A stretch of 64,000 nucleotides of DNA from Heterohyrax brucei (GCA_028571685.1 CM053162.1:5894001-5958000); one strand, 5' to 3'; positions 24,105 through 35,571 are shown, counted from the stretch's first letter. Numbers and translations: made by a program. The notes: generated from the sequence alone by a model not told the origin.

Positions 24105-24258
24105 TCTGCAGGGTTTCTGTATATAAGATCATGTCATCTGCAAACAGAGATAATTTTACTTCTTTCTTTACCCATTTGGATGCCCTTTATTTCTTTATAT
24201 TGTCTGATTGCTCTGGGTAGAACTTCATGATGATATTGAATGTAATGATGATAAGCAT
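21425..24258 (-). mobile_element. Old, nearly full-length L1, minus strand: 3' segment
   Basis: This is the 3' part of an L1 that I trace, with interruptions, to about 33195. 21425-22440 is the 3' UTR, and 22440-24258 encodes ORF2p from the C-terminus backwards. The frame at 22449-22751 (minus) includes DEWIHNLWYIHTMKCYTMTK, equivalent to the end of ORF2p. A (TG)n lies inside at 24064. Two A/T runs at 22120 and 22225 are within the 3' UTR. It abuts the RTE at 20693-21412. Confidence 0.85.
24064..24102 (+). repeat. (TG)n microsatellite
   Basis: 39 bp of perfect TG dinucleotide repeat within L1 ORF2 sequence. Probably polymorphic. Confidence 0.97.
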
Positions 24259-24479
24259 TCTTTCAAAAAAAAATGTTGTGATTAAGTGAAAAGTTTAAAA
24301 TCCAAGGCAATTTTCCATATAAAACCCTGAGTACCTGCCTCTCTATCAGCTTTCCTTAACCTGTGACAGCACACTCTTCTTTATCAATTCTTATGTCGAG
24401 TATCTACTCAGCCAACAATTGTTCCCTCCTCTCCATCCTCTCCTCTTATCACTAAAAAGAAAACAGTAGGACAGCCTCC

Positions 24480-24515
<36 letters not shown>

Positions 24516-24580
24516 CTACACATATATATTAAATCATAAAGAATACACACCACATGCATCACTTTGTGTTAACTATGGGT
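24259..24580 (-). mobile_element. L1 3' UTR fragment inserted in the older L1
   Basis: 'ttgtgattaagtgaaaagtt' and 'taaaatccaaggcaattttc' are the reversed 3' terminus also found at 7420 and 25725. It is cut short after about 320 bp by 5' truncation. Host L1 ORF2 sequence resumes with 'tctggtttccattctcagtg'. A (TA)n lies at 24481. Confidence 0.8.
24481..24530. repeat. (TA)n-rich microsatellite
   Basis: About 50 bp of TA repeat with a TG and a 'ctacac' interruption. It lies inside the inserted L1 fragment. Confidence 0.95.
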
Positions 24581-24680
24581 ATTTTTGTCTGGTTTCCATT
24601 CTCAGTGGGAATGTTTTCAGACTCTCTTCTTAATTTAAGATGATGTTGGATGTTGGCCTTGCATATAAAATAGGAAAATG
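24581..24680 (-). mobile_element. Old L1 ORF2 segment between insertions
   Basis: 'tctcagtgggaatgttttca' and 'gatgttggccttgcatata' continue the host L1 ORF2, reversed. Confidence 0.7.
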
Positions 24681-24824
24681 GGTCTATTGAGTTGATTCCA
24701 CCTCACAGTGACCCTATAGAACAGAGTAGAAGTGTACCATAGAGTTTCCAAGGAGTGTCTGGTAGATACAAATAGTCAACCTTCTGGTCAGCAGACATAG
24801 CACTTAACCACTTGCATAGATACC
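24681..24824 (-). repeat. AfroSINE
   Basis: Reversed tail 'attgagttgattccacctca', body 'accctatagaacagagtaga' and 'agagtttccaaggagtgtct', reversed head 'agcacttaaccacttgcat'. It splits L1 ORF2. Confidence 0.85.
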
Positions 24825-25711
24825 CCATAGATACATTGAAGGATTTCCCTCTATTTCTAATTTGCTAAGATTTTGTAACATGAATGGATATTGGACTGTG
24901 TTAAATGCCTTTTCTGCATCAATTGATAAAATCAAGTGATTCTTGTCTTTTATTTTATTTCTGTGGTTGATTACATTGATTGTTTTTCTAAGGTTGAACT
25001 ATTCCTGCATCCCTAGTATGAATCTCACTTGGTCATGCTGAATTATTTTTTGGATATGTTGCTGAATTCTGTTGGCTAGAAGTGTGTTGAGGATTTTGCA
25101 TCCAAGTTCGTGATAGATATTGGTCTGTAATTTTCCTTTTCTGTGCTGTCTTTACCTGGTTTGCGTATCAGGATTATGCTGGATTCATAGAACGAGTTTG
25201 GGGTATTCTACCCTTTCCTACGCTCTAAAATACCTTTAACAATACCTTTAACAATAGAAGTGTTAATTCCTTGCTAAAAGTTTGGTAGAATTTGACAGTG
25301 AAGTCTTGAGGACCAGAACTTTGTTTAGTTGGGAGTTCAAACATTACCTTTCAATCTCTTCTTTTGTGATGGTTTTACTTAGTTGTTCTACTTCTGTTTG
25401 TGCTACTTTTGGTAAGTCGTGTTCTTCCAGGAATTTGTTCATTCCCTCTAGGTTTTCAAATTTGTTAGAATACAATTTTTCACGGTATTCTGTTATGATT
25501 CTTTTCATTTCAGTTGGATCTGTTGTGATATTGGCCATCTTACTTGTTATTTGAGTTATTTGCTTCCTTTTCTCTTCTTTTGTCACTTTGGCCCATGGTT
25601 AATCAATTTTGTTGCTCTTTTCAAAATAACCAGCTTTGGGTCTTATTAAGTCTTTCAGTCATTTTTCTATTCTCTAATTCACTTAGTTCTAGTCTGTTTT
25701 TTTCTTTTTCT
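24825..25711 (-). mobile_element. Old L1 ORF2 (reverse transcriptase region) segment
   Basis: Reversed ORF2 coding the reverse transcriptase side: 'catcaattgataaaatcaag' is the finger/palm region. An open minus stretch at 25344-25586 reads EKLYSNKFENLEGMNKFLEE, characteristic of L1 ORF2p between endonuclease and RT. Frames are broken by stops. Confidence 0.88.
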
Positions 25712-27395
25712 TTCGTTTTTTTTTATTGTGATTAAGTGAAAGTATACAATCCAAATTAAATTTACATGCCCACCTATCTGCAGCTCCTTCTGCTCTCCTT
25801 GCTTGTTGACAGCACCATCCTGCTTTTCGCTCTATATATGTCATACTCTCTTAACAATCTCCTGTCTCTTCTCCACCCTCTCCTCTTGCTTCTAGTAACA
25901 GGCCAGTAGGACAGCTTCCTATATATGCAAAGAACCATAAAGTATACTCACGATATAGTCACATTGTGTCCCTGAGCCCAGTCCATTCCTGTCTGAAACG
26001 TTGACCCCAACAATGTTTTCTGGTCAGGGCAGCAGCAGGTCTAAGGGCCATGCTCCCAAGGGCAACCCACAAGCCACCAGACCATCAATTGCAGTCTTTT
26101 AGTGGAGTTGTTGAGGTGCATCGCTCTTTTTCTCGTGTTGCCACTGGGACTTGACATTATTTATCCCATCACTGCTGTCTTTGGTGGTGGCCAGGCATCA
26201 TTTGGTTCTTCTGGTCACATGCTGATACAGTCACTCATTCACAGGGGTCCTTCCATCTCCTGTGCTCTTTTTCTCCCATGTCATTGTTGTTCTTGGTGAC
26301 TGTCTGTTCCGGTTGAGTTGGGACCATTTGGTTTACCTCAAATGGCAGCTTGCTAGCTGACCTCTGACACCAATATGGAGTGCAAAAGACGCTCTTAGCA
26401 ATAGGCTAGTTATGCCAATTGGCCTTGATGTCCCTAGAGAGAATGGTCCCCAGACCCCTGCCCCTGCTACTCTATCCTTGCAATATTGGGCTAAGATTGG
26501 AAGAGTTTTCTGTTTATGTTGAAGTCTTAAGTCGATCTGCTTTCTACTGTATGTTATCATTACTTTCACCCAACCAAATTTCTATCAATTATCTAAACCA
26601 TAACCAGCCATCTCCTTCCCTTCCCACTCTTGTAACCACCGAAGAGTCTTTTCTTCTGTACATCAGTCTGTTTTTAAGTACTTATAATAGGGGCCTCATA
26701 CAATATTTGTTCTGTTGCTGCTGACTGATTTCACTCAGCATAATGTCTTCCAGTTGAAATCAGGTTATAAAATGCTTCTGAAAATAATCATTGTTCTTTA
26801 CCATTGCATAGTTTTCCATTGAGTATATGTACCATAGTTTGTTTATTCATCTGTTTTGGGACATCTAGGTTGATTCCATCTTTTAGCTATTGTGGACTGT
26901 GCTGCAATAAACATACATGTGCATGCGTCTGTTCAGGTGACTGTCCTTCATTCTGCAGGATATATTCTGAGCAGTGGAATCACTGGATCAAATAGTGTAT
27001 CTATTTCCAGATTTTTAAAGAAACATCAGATTTCTTTCCAAAGAGATTGTACCGTTGTACAATACCATCAGCAGTGTAGGAGAATTTCAGTCTCTCCACA
27101 GCCTCTCCAGCATGTGTTGTTTTGTGTTTTTTGGATCGTGGTCAACCTTGTTGTGGTGAGATGGTATCCCATTGTAGTTTTCATTTGGATTTCTCTAATA
27201 GCTACTGATTGTGAACATTTCTTCATGAGTCTTTTGGCTGCCTGGATGTCCTCTTTGGTGAAGTGTCTGTCCATGTCCTTTGTCCTTTACTTAATTTAGT
27301 CATTTACCTTTTTCCTGCTGATAATTTGCAGGGCCTTGCAGATCATGGACATCAGATGCTTTGCAATAATTCAGTGGTTTGTACTTTGTTAAGAT
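25712..27395 (-). mobile_element. L1 3' end, minus strand (left arm of inverted L1 pair)
   Basis: A T-run near 25717-25725 is the reversed tail. 'attgtgattaagtgaaagta' begins the 3' UTR, and ORF2 begins near 26730. The open minus stretch 27068-27274 reads FTKEDIQAAKRLMKKC and CWRGCGETEILLHC. ORF2 homology stops near 27395, where a plus-strand L1 starts. The element may be the same insertion as the 5' end at 28715-29335. Confidence 0.9.
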
Positions 27396-28700
27396 TTGCT
27401 TTATTTGATCCAGTAATTCCACTACTTGGAATATATCCTACAGAATCAAGGTCTTCCACACCAACGGACACATGCACCAGAATGTTTATCGCAGCACAGT
27501 CCACGATAGCAAAAAGATGGAATCAACCCAGATGCCCAACAATAGAAGAATGGATAGGTAAACTATGGTACATATACTCAATGGAGCACTATGCAATGAT
27601 AAAGAATAACGATGATTCCAGGAAACATCTCCTAACCTGGTTTCAACTGGAAGACATTATGTTGAGTGAAAGTAGTCAGCGACAAAAGGACAAATACTGT
27701 ATGAGACCTCTACGATAAGATCTCAAAAACAGACTTGTGTATAGAAGAAAAGACTCTTTGACAGCTGCAAGGGAGGGAGGGGAGGGAGGGTGAGGGGGGA
27801 GGATTTAGAAATTTAGTTGGGAGAAAGTGGTGATAGCATACATTAGAAACAAGAACAACATTAAGTGGACTTCAGCATAACTTGAGTACTCCTTCCATCT
27901 TGACTCAATACTGCAAGGATAGAGTAGCTGGGGCAGGGGGCGGGGGACCATGCTCTTAGGCGAATTCCAGGCCAATTGGCACAACTAGCATTTTGCTAGG
28001 AGAGCTCTCTGCACCCCACATTGGTGAGTGATGTCTGGGGTCTTAAAAGCTGCCAAGCTGCCATCCGAGGACACAGCAAATTGTCCCAACTCAGCAGGAA
28101 CAGATGCTCACCGAGGACCAAGATGACATGTGGTAAAGACAACCGAGAAGACAGAGAGACCCACAAGAGTGGGTGCCTACATCGACTTGGGACAGGAAGA
28201 ACAGGATGGTGCCCGGCCACCACCAGCGATAGCCACGATGGAGCTCACAGAGAGGAGTCTCACTGGCAACATAAGAATAAAAAAAGGTGCATCACGAGAT
28301 CTCCACTAAAAGACCTCAATTGATAGTCCAGCTGTTTTGGGGTTCCTCTAAGAGCATGGCCCCTGGCCCTGATGCTGCCCTTTCCCATAAATTATAACAA
28401 AGGTCCACTCTTTGGACAGGAATGGATTGGACTTGGCAATGCAGAGTCACCATATATTGGAAGCACTTTATGGTTCTATACATCTATAGGATATCATCTT
28501 GCTGTCCTCTGGCTGGAAGAAGGGGAGTGGACAGAGAGGAGGGGAAAGGAGGCTGTTGGGAGGATGAGACATGTATGGAGCAGAGAGGAATAGTGTGCAA
28601 TCACTGGACAGGGAGAGCAGTGGAAGCTGCATATAGGTGGGCATGTAAATTTATATGTGAATGTACATTTTCACTCAGTTATGTTAAATAAAAATAAATT
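25725..28700. repeat. Long imperfect inverted repeat made by two L1 3' ends
   Basis: Arms of about 1.28-1.3 kb (25725-27000 and 27405-28700) face each other 5' to 5', separated by about 400 bp of left-arm ORF2 that has no partner. Both carry a complete 3' UTR, so this is two insertions and not a single 5'-inverted L1. Confidence 0.85.
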
Positions 28701-28714
28701 AAAAATAAAAAAAG
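27396..28714 (+). mobile_element. L1 3' end, plus strand (right arm of inverted L1 pair)
   Basis: The open frame 27263-27718 enters L1 ORF2p near codon 45: FDPVIPLLGIYPTESRS, then FIAAQSTIAKRWNQPRCP, then LWYIYSMEHYAMIKNNDD, ending at the ORF2 stop. A 3' UTR of about 970 bp follows, with an A-rich tail at 28685-28714. It is homologous in reverse to 25725-27000, though the arms are visibly diverged. Confidence 0.9.
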
Positions 28715-29335
28715 ATAGGGAGTGTTTACAGCCTTGCTGCCATCCTCAGCCCAGCCATACCCATAAGGTAACCCACTGGAAAAGCACTTTCCAGACTGGC
28801 ATTGCTTTTCAGCTTGGGAATTAGCCCCTGCTGAGGATTCCAGCTGGTGATTCTGCTGGCCAACCGAGTAAGATGGTGTCCTGGCCAAGCTGCCCTACCT
28901 GCCATGAAACAGCAGAATCTATGGTAGAGCTCAGAAAAGAGAGGGTAGAGGGGCACTAGTGCCCTAAGTCAGCAGCTGGCTCTGTAAATGTGGCTATCCC
29001 ATGCACTGTCTCTCTGATGTGCTATACACTGTTTACTTTAGCAATGAACTTCAGCATATTTGAGGGCTCATGCCATCCCCTACTCCTGGGTAAGAAAAAG
29101 AAAAAAGTGTCAGTACCTGCAGTCCAATAAGTCAGCAGGTATGGGGCTCAGCATGAGCCAGCTCATGCCAGAGGGGTTATGTCTCCCATTTAGTGGCATG
29201 TAGTCCAATCCGACAACCCTATGCCGTATCCTAAGGCACCCTGGGTGTTCAGAGTGTTCCATTCAATTATTATTCCAGGCCTTAGTTTTCCAATGGAATT
29301 GAGGAGGCATGTGTCTAGTCTGCCATCTTTACTCT
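28715..29335 (-). mobile_element. Probable L1 5' UTR and 5' end, minus strand
   Basis: At 29290-29335 the minus strand reads 'cagagtaaagatggcagact', which resembles the conserved L1 5' start (…caagatggcg…). 28715-29290 is then its 5' UTR. I infer that this is the 5' end of the element whose 3' end is at 25712, with the middle lost and a plus-strand L1 between. The assignment is weak because the UTR is lineage-specific. Confidence 0.45.
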
Positions 29336-30516
29336 GCCCCGCCTATTCTAATTTTTATTACTTGCTTTCTTCTATTGCCCTACTCAACGGCAATGGGGGT
29401 TTATTGTCTGAGGGGATCTTTTGCTGCTCTCTTTCCACTTGTTTGAGATATAGGGCTAAGTCTTAGATTTGGGCCCTTTTTTAATGAATAAGTCCATTTG
29501 TTAAGCTAATCTGACCTCTGAATGCTGCTCTTGCTGTGTCCCATAAGTCCTGGCAGAATGTGCTTTCATTTGCATTTGATTCTATGAATTTCTTTACTCC
29601 ATTCTTGACTTGTTTCATGACCCAGTCATTTTTGAGCAAGACACTGTTCAGTTCCCATAAGTTTCACTTTTTTCTGTCACTGCTCTCTACTTCTACAGCA
29701 TAATGGTAAGAAAAGATGCTTTGTAATACTTCAATACTTCACGTTTTTTTTCAGGATTGGTTTGTGGCCTAATGTGTGATAAATTCTGGAGAATGCTCCA
29801 TGTGTGTTGTAAAAGAAAGTATACTTTGCTGCTGTTGGGTAGAATGTTCTCTGTATGTCTATAAGGTCAAGTTGGTTGGCTGTGGCATCTAGATCTTCCA
29901 TATCTTTAATGAGCTTTTTTCTAGGTGTTCTGTCCTTCACTGAGACTGATGTGCAGAAGGCTCCTACTATTACTATGGAGTCATCTATTTGTTTTCAACA
30001 CAGTAAGTTTTTAATTTATCAACTTTGGAACCCTGTCTTTTAGTGTGTAGGTATTCAACATAGTTATGTTCTCCTACAGTACTAATCCTTTAACTATTAT
30101 ATCATGTCTTTGTTTAACCAATGTGGTGGATTTTGCTTTAAAATCTATTTTATCAGAGATTAATATTGCCATTTTTTTTCCTTTTTTGAATGTTGTTAAC
30201 TTGATGTGCTTTTTCCATCCTTTGAGTTGTTGTTTGTTCATGTCTTTGAGTCTAAGGTGTGTCTCCTGTAAGCCTCATATTGATGAGCTATTTATTTATC
30301 TATTTAAAACCAATCTGCCAATCTCTCTTTATTCATTTAGTCCATTTTCATTTAGCATGATTATTGATAGCCATAAAGTTAGTGCTGTCATTTTGATGTC
30401 TTTCTGTGTATGTTGTAGACAATTCCTTTGTTCCATTTAATTTCCTGTGCTGAATCTTTTTCTTTATGTGTTTTCTTTTCACCTATTTCATTGTTGGTAG
30501 TTTTGTATTTGCTAAG

Positions 30517-30632
30517 TCTTCCCTCCCCTCCCTTTTCCTCCTATCCCCTCCCTCCCCTCCTCTCCTCCCCTCCCTTGCCTTCCTTCCTTCTTTTCTTTCT
30601 TCCTCCCTCCCTCCCATCCTTCCTTCCCAGCA
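30517..30632 (+). repeat. (CCTCC/CTTC)n pyrimidine tract
   Basis: About 115 bp of almost pure pyrimidine on the plus strand ('cctcctatcccctccctccc', 'ccttccttccttcttttctt') inside the old L1. It is a mixed CT microsatellite and explains two overlapping open frames at 30428-30739. Confidence 0.92.
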
Positions 30633-31539
30633 CAGGAACAATATTTTCCTTTGCGGTTACCATAATATACATCTGTATTTTTCTAAATTTAAATCAGTCT
30701 TTAATGTCTTTATATTGCCTTGACTACCTCTCTATATGAAAGGTGTACGACTATATTTTTCTTTTCAGTTCCTCTTTTTTTATTATGTTTATATAATGAT
30801 ATCTCTGTTTCTCTATTTTCACTGTTTTGCTTATGATTAGTGACTCCCCTTTTTGGGTTGATATTCAATTGCCTTCTTCTGTATTCTAGTGTTGGATTAT
30901 TACCTGCTGGTATTGATTTTCTAAACAAAGAATTCCCTTTAGTACTTCCTGTAAATTTTATTTGATTTTGACAAGTTCCCTTAATTTCTGTTTATCTGGA
31001 AATATCACCATCATATTTGATAGACAATTTTACTTGGTACGTAATTCTCAGCTAGTAATCATTTTCTTTCAGGGCTTTGTATGTGTCCTTTCATTGCCTT
31101 TTGCCAGCATGGTTTCTGCTGAGTAATCTGAACTTAGTTTTACTGACTTAACCTTGTAGGTTATTTTTGCGTTTATCACTAGCCACTTAAAAGTGAATGT
31201 CTCCTTATCTTTATTTTTGACAAATTTGATTGTAATATGCTTTGGTGTCTTCCTTTGAGATCTACCTTGTGTGGCATTTGATGAACATTCTGGATAGAAA
31301 TCTTCTCATTTTGTTGATATCAGTGAAGTTTTTTGTTAGCATATCTTCAGCAGTTCAGTCTGGTCTGCCAGACACTTGTACAGTATTCTTTTTCAACAGA
31401 ATTTCTTGTTTTTTTAAAGTTATTTTTATCTGATTTTTCCTTAAGTTGGCATCAACTCCTTTATCTTACATCTTACAAATTCTGACTTCCATTGACTCAA
31501 TTCTGCTCCTATAACTTTCTGCTGAGTTGTATAATTCTG

Positions 31540-31566
31540 AAAGCCAAGCCAAGTGCCGTCGAGTCT
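31540..31566 (-). repeat. AfroSINE tail fragment inside L1
   Basis: 'gccaagccaagtgccgtcga' is the reversed SINE tail. Flanking 'tataattctgaa' and 'gtctaattctgaaa' share 'taattctgaa', a 10-bp duplication around the fragment, so a very short insert is likely. Confidence 0.6.
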
Positions 31567-33195
31567 AATTCTGAAAATTTATTGTTAATCTTTTGGATTC
31601 CTGTTTGCTTTCTTTCTATGTATTATTGTAGCCCCTTAAGTTTGTCACTATCCTCTTGCAATACCTTCTTTAGTTCCTCTGCTGCTTTGTCTGTGTGTTC
31701 CTTACCTTGTTCTATATTCTGTCTGACCTTATTTCTAATCTCTTGAAGAGTTGTGTATATTAGTCTTTTGAATTCTACCTCTAGCAATTTTAAGAAGTTC
31801 TCTTCCTCAGGAAGGTTTCCTGAATCTATGATTTGGTGGCTTGCTGAAGTCTACATTGTCCAACTATTTATTTGATTTTGATATGGACTGTTGTCTCCAA
31901 GCCATCAATAAGTTTTTCTATGTATTTATTTTGTTTGCTTCCTGTGTCCTAGCTTCTTGTTTTGTTTTGATATGTTCAAATAGGCTGCTCATGTGACCTA
32001 GTTTGATTATTGTTCTCTTTGAAGTTCTCATGTCCTGTCTCCAGGCAATTACAGCTTTTACTAGGTATGTGAGCCCTAGAGGCCACTTACTTTTCTTTTG
32101 TGGATTCAGCTCAGGTGTCTTGGTTGTTGATCACTGAGTATGTGATGTAGGCCTTCACCTACAGATATCATCATTGGAGTAGGTACAGGTACCTGACTAT
32201 AGTAGGGTGTCATACACTGATCCAGATAGGAAGATGACTGCTGCTGCTGAGTGTATGCATAGAAATTGTGTTCCTGTGCCCTAGAATGTAGGTTTTCCAG
32301 TCAGACTTTCAACACCCAATGCTGTTGCCTATAAAAACAAAGAGTCACCTCTTATTTTGGCTTTCTATCATGGGTAGCTCAGTGGAGTGATTGGAGCCAC
32401 CATTCCTCAGCCTCCTGAAGTAGGTAGGTGAAGACCCTGCTTAAACTGCAAGTGGTTTCAAATGTCACAGATCTGCCACTCCCCTTATATCTAATACAAA
32501 TGACCACAAGCTTCAGGTATCCACCCTGTTGTACTATGCTAATGAGGGCCTAAGCTGAAATGGGCCTACACTATGTTCAAATGGGCCACCACAAGTCTAT
32601 GCAGGGGTGAAAGACATTTAAAGTTCATGGACCTCTTATGCCTATACCTAGGCAAAGGGGCTGTGCCTGCCCTGAGTTCCCAGTCTAAGGGAGCTGTTAG
32701 AATACTTTTTCCTATTTATGAATATGTTCCTTCTCCATAGTCAGAACAATGGCCCATCCCAAGAGGTGCAAGAATTTCTGAAGCTAGACTAGCACTGAAA
32801 CAGAGTGAACAGGAACAAGGCATATGGGAGAGAGGTACTTCCTAAAATGTGATGGAGGTTTTGGATCTCCACAGTAGGTTAGGTGCTTGTACTTATCTTT
32901 CACTGATTCAAGCATTGTTTCTCACTAGTTCTTGAGGTTTGAGTAGACTGTACACCACAAAGTCTTTCCCAATGTGTAAAATGTATCCCAAGAACAACTG
33001 TCTGCCTCACTCATCATGTGCTAGCCCATCCAGCTTGCAGGGTGCCTTTGCTGGCTAGGTCAGTTTTAGCAACCCCTTGATGCTTCTGCAACATCTCTTA
33101 CTTTCCTTGCCTTTCAGTCTGATTTCTCAACTTTGTCTTTGACATTCAGGGCTCTTAAATTGTAATACGCAATTGATTCACTTGTTTACAGGGGA

Positions 33196-33610
33196 GAGGG
33201 GAACAGGCTGGTTCTTAAAAAACAAGGTAGTCTATTCACTAAAGTGTCAATAATACTCAGTCCAGGCATATCAAGAGAGGATTAGCTAGGACTGAGTCTA
33301 TGTACAAGACCAATGCCCTTTTTAATCCAGCTTGTTTCCAAATCAATACACTCATCAGCATTTGAAAATTAGCCCAAGATGAGGTTCTGATACTTGAGAT
33401 GGTATGTCAAGCTATGAGAGCACCCAGCAAAGATACAAATGTAATCATCTAATGGAGAATGAGAATTTTCCATCAGACTGGATGTGGCCAAAGGTTGATG
33501 TAGGCCCCCATCTCCTTGCTTCTTCTTATCTTTATTCCCATATGTATTCAATCTTCTGTCTGGGAGCTCATGAATGATTTCTGGACTGTAAACCGAGGTA
33601 TTTGCTACAT
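33196..33610. other. No gene or repeat recognised
   Basis: I see nothing recognisable between the L1 and the RTE. Confidence 0.35.
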
Positions 33611-35071
33611 GGTTGTTGCTGTTGTTAGGTGCCTTAGTGTCGATTCCAACTCACGGTGACTCTATTGTCCAGTCCTGTGCCATCCTCACAATCATGACTA
33701 TATTTCAATCCATTGCTGCAGCCACTGTGTCAATCTATCTCCTTGGGAGTTTTTCTTCTTGCTGCCATTCCACCTTACCAAGCATGATGTCCTTCTCCAG
33801 GCACTGGTTCCTTCTAAAAACAAGTCCAAAATACATAAGACCAAGTCTCACCATCCTTGCTTCCAAGGTGCACATTACTTTACTACTCATAAAACAGATT
33901 TGTTCATTCTTCTGGAAGTTGATGGTATATTAAATATTCTTTGATGGTACTTGGCTTGGCTTGGCTGCCAACATGATAATTCAAAGGTACCAGTTCTTCT
34001 TCAGTCTTCCTTACTTGCCACCCAGGTTTTGCCTGAATATGAAGTAACCAAAATATCATGGCTTGGGTCAGGTATATCTTAGTCCTAAAACTGACGTCTT
34101 TGCTTTTCAACACTTTGAAAAGGTCTTTTGCAGCAGATGTACCCATTGCAATACATCATTTGATTTCTCTACTGCTCCTTCCACACTCATGAATTGTGGA
34201 TCCAAATAAAATAAAATCCTTGACAACTTCAATCTTTGCTCTCTCTACTATGATGCTCCTTATTTATCCAGTTGTGAGGAGTTTTATTTTCACTACGTAG
34301 AGGCGTAAATCATACTGAAGGCTGTAGCTTGTGATCTCCATTGGTAAGTCCTTCTTCTTCACCTTCAGCAAGCAAGGCTGTGCAATTTGCGTACCACGGA
34401 TTGTTAATGAGGCTTCCACCAATCCTGATGTCATGTTCTTCTCTTCATACAGTCCAGTATCTTGGACTATTTGCTTAGTATACAGACTGAATAAGTATGG
34501 TGAAAAGGTACAACCCTGACACACACTTTTTCTGATTTGAAATCATATCTATAGTATACCCTTGCTCTGTTGGAATAATTGCCTCTTGGTCTATGTGCAG
34601 ATTCCTCATGAGCACAAATAAATGTTGTATAATTTCAACTCTTTGTAATGTTACTTACAAGTTGTTATGAGCCACATTTGAATGCCTATGCCTAGTCAAT
34701 AAAGCACAGAGAAACCTTTCTGGTATCCTCTGTTTCAGTCATGATCCATCTGACATCAGCAGTGATATCTGTCATTCCAAGTATTCTGAAACTGCCTTGT
34801 ATTTATGGCAATTCCTTGTTGATGCACTGCTGCAACTATTTTTTTTAATCTTCAGCAAAATTTACTTGTGACATTAAAAATATTGTTTGATAATTTATGC
34901 ATTCTTTTGGATTACCTTTCTGTGGAAGGTGCACAAACATGGATCTCTTCCTGTTAGCTAGCCACGTAGTTGTCTTCCAAATTCCTTAGCGTAGACTAGT
35001 GAGTAGGCTCAGTGCTATATCCACCTGTGCGAACGTTTCATTTGGTGTTCTGTTAATTCCCAGAACCTTGC
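33611..35071 (-). mobile_element. RTE LINE, minus strand, 3' segment
   Basis: It begins with the reversed 3' tail 'gttgttgctgttgttaggtg' and runs back through the C-terminal region (open minus stretch 33904-34146: SAAKDLFKVLKSKDVSF) into the reverse transcriptase (34264-34524: CQGCTFSPYLFSLYTKQI). The ADD active-site region is degenerate. It continues at 35572 after an LTR insertion. A 25-bp SINE-tail-like string interrupts it at 33942-33966. Confidence 0.9.
33942..33966 (+). repeat. SINE-tail-like 25-bp insert within the RTE
   Basis: 'gatggtacttggcttggctt' replaces a few bases that other RTE copies have at this point, between 'aatattctt' and 'aacatgataattcaaag'. It equals the AfroSINE tail 'gacggcacttggcttggctt' with two changes. 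Confidence 0.55.
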
Positions 35072-35571
35072 TGTCATGGACTGAATTGTGTCTCCCCGAA
35101 ATGGATCAAGTGGTTAGGCCATGATTTCTAGTATCACGGGTTGTCTTCCACTTGGTGACTGTAATTTTGTATTAAAGAGAATTAAGGTGAGATTGTAACA
35201 CCTTTATCCAGTGTACATCCCTGGTCTAATGTAAAGGCAGTTTCCCTGAGGTATGGCCTATACCACCTTGTATTTCTCAAGAGATAAAAAGGAAAGAGAA
35301 GTGAGCAAAGGGTAGGGAGTGGAGACTTTAGACCTCCAAGAAAATAGCTCAGGGAGCAGAGGGTATCTTTTGAACCTGGAGCCCTTGTGTGGAAAATCTC
35401 CTAGTCCAGGAGAAGATTGATGAAAAGGCCAAAAGAGAGAGAAACTCTTTCTCTAGAGCTGACATCCTGAACTTGATTTTACAGCCTTCTGTAAAAAAAT
35501 GAATTTCTCTTTGTGAAAGCCATCCAGTGGTGGCAGTATCTCTGTCATACTAGTACTAAATGACTAAGACA
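35072..35571 (+). mobile_element. Solo LTR of MLT1-like family, copy 3, inside RTE
   Basis: It starts TGTCATGGACTGAATTGTG and ends TAAATGACTAAGACA. Shared blocks include 'aagagataaaaaggaaagag', 'agcagagggtatcttttgaa' and 'gaaagccatccagtggtggc'. Flanks cttgc and tttgt are both compatible with a decayed copy of the RTE host's 'cttgt'. RTE sequence continues on both sides, so the LTR is the younger element. Confidence 0.82.

Larger units (their letters stand above)
29336..33195 (-). mobile_element. Old L1, 5' segment: endonuclease, ORF1 region and 5' UTR
   Basis: ORF2 resumes with 'ggggtttattgtctgagggg'-type sequence. An open minus stretch 29731-29940 reads QLDLIDIQRTFYPTAAKYTF and AFSRIYHTLGHKP, the L1 ORF2p endonuclease. 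30040-30450 holds the start of ORF2. 30720-31850 fits the ORF1 region and 31850-33195 the 5' UTR. All frames are broken. Together with 21425-24258, 24581-24680 and 24825-25711 this makes an L1 of roughly 7.7 kb. Confidence 0.8.

Noticed and set aside
23754..24230. 158-codon plus-strand open frame with CVCVCVCV
   Set aside because: It is antisense to L1 ORF2 and passes through a TG microsatellite.
27396..28714. Single L1 with 5' inversion by twin priming
   Set aside because: Both arms contain a complete 3' UTR and their own tail, so two separate insertions are needed.
30428..30739. Ser/Pro/Leu-rich open frames
   Set aside because: They are translations of a CT microsatellite within L1.
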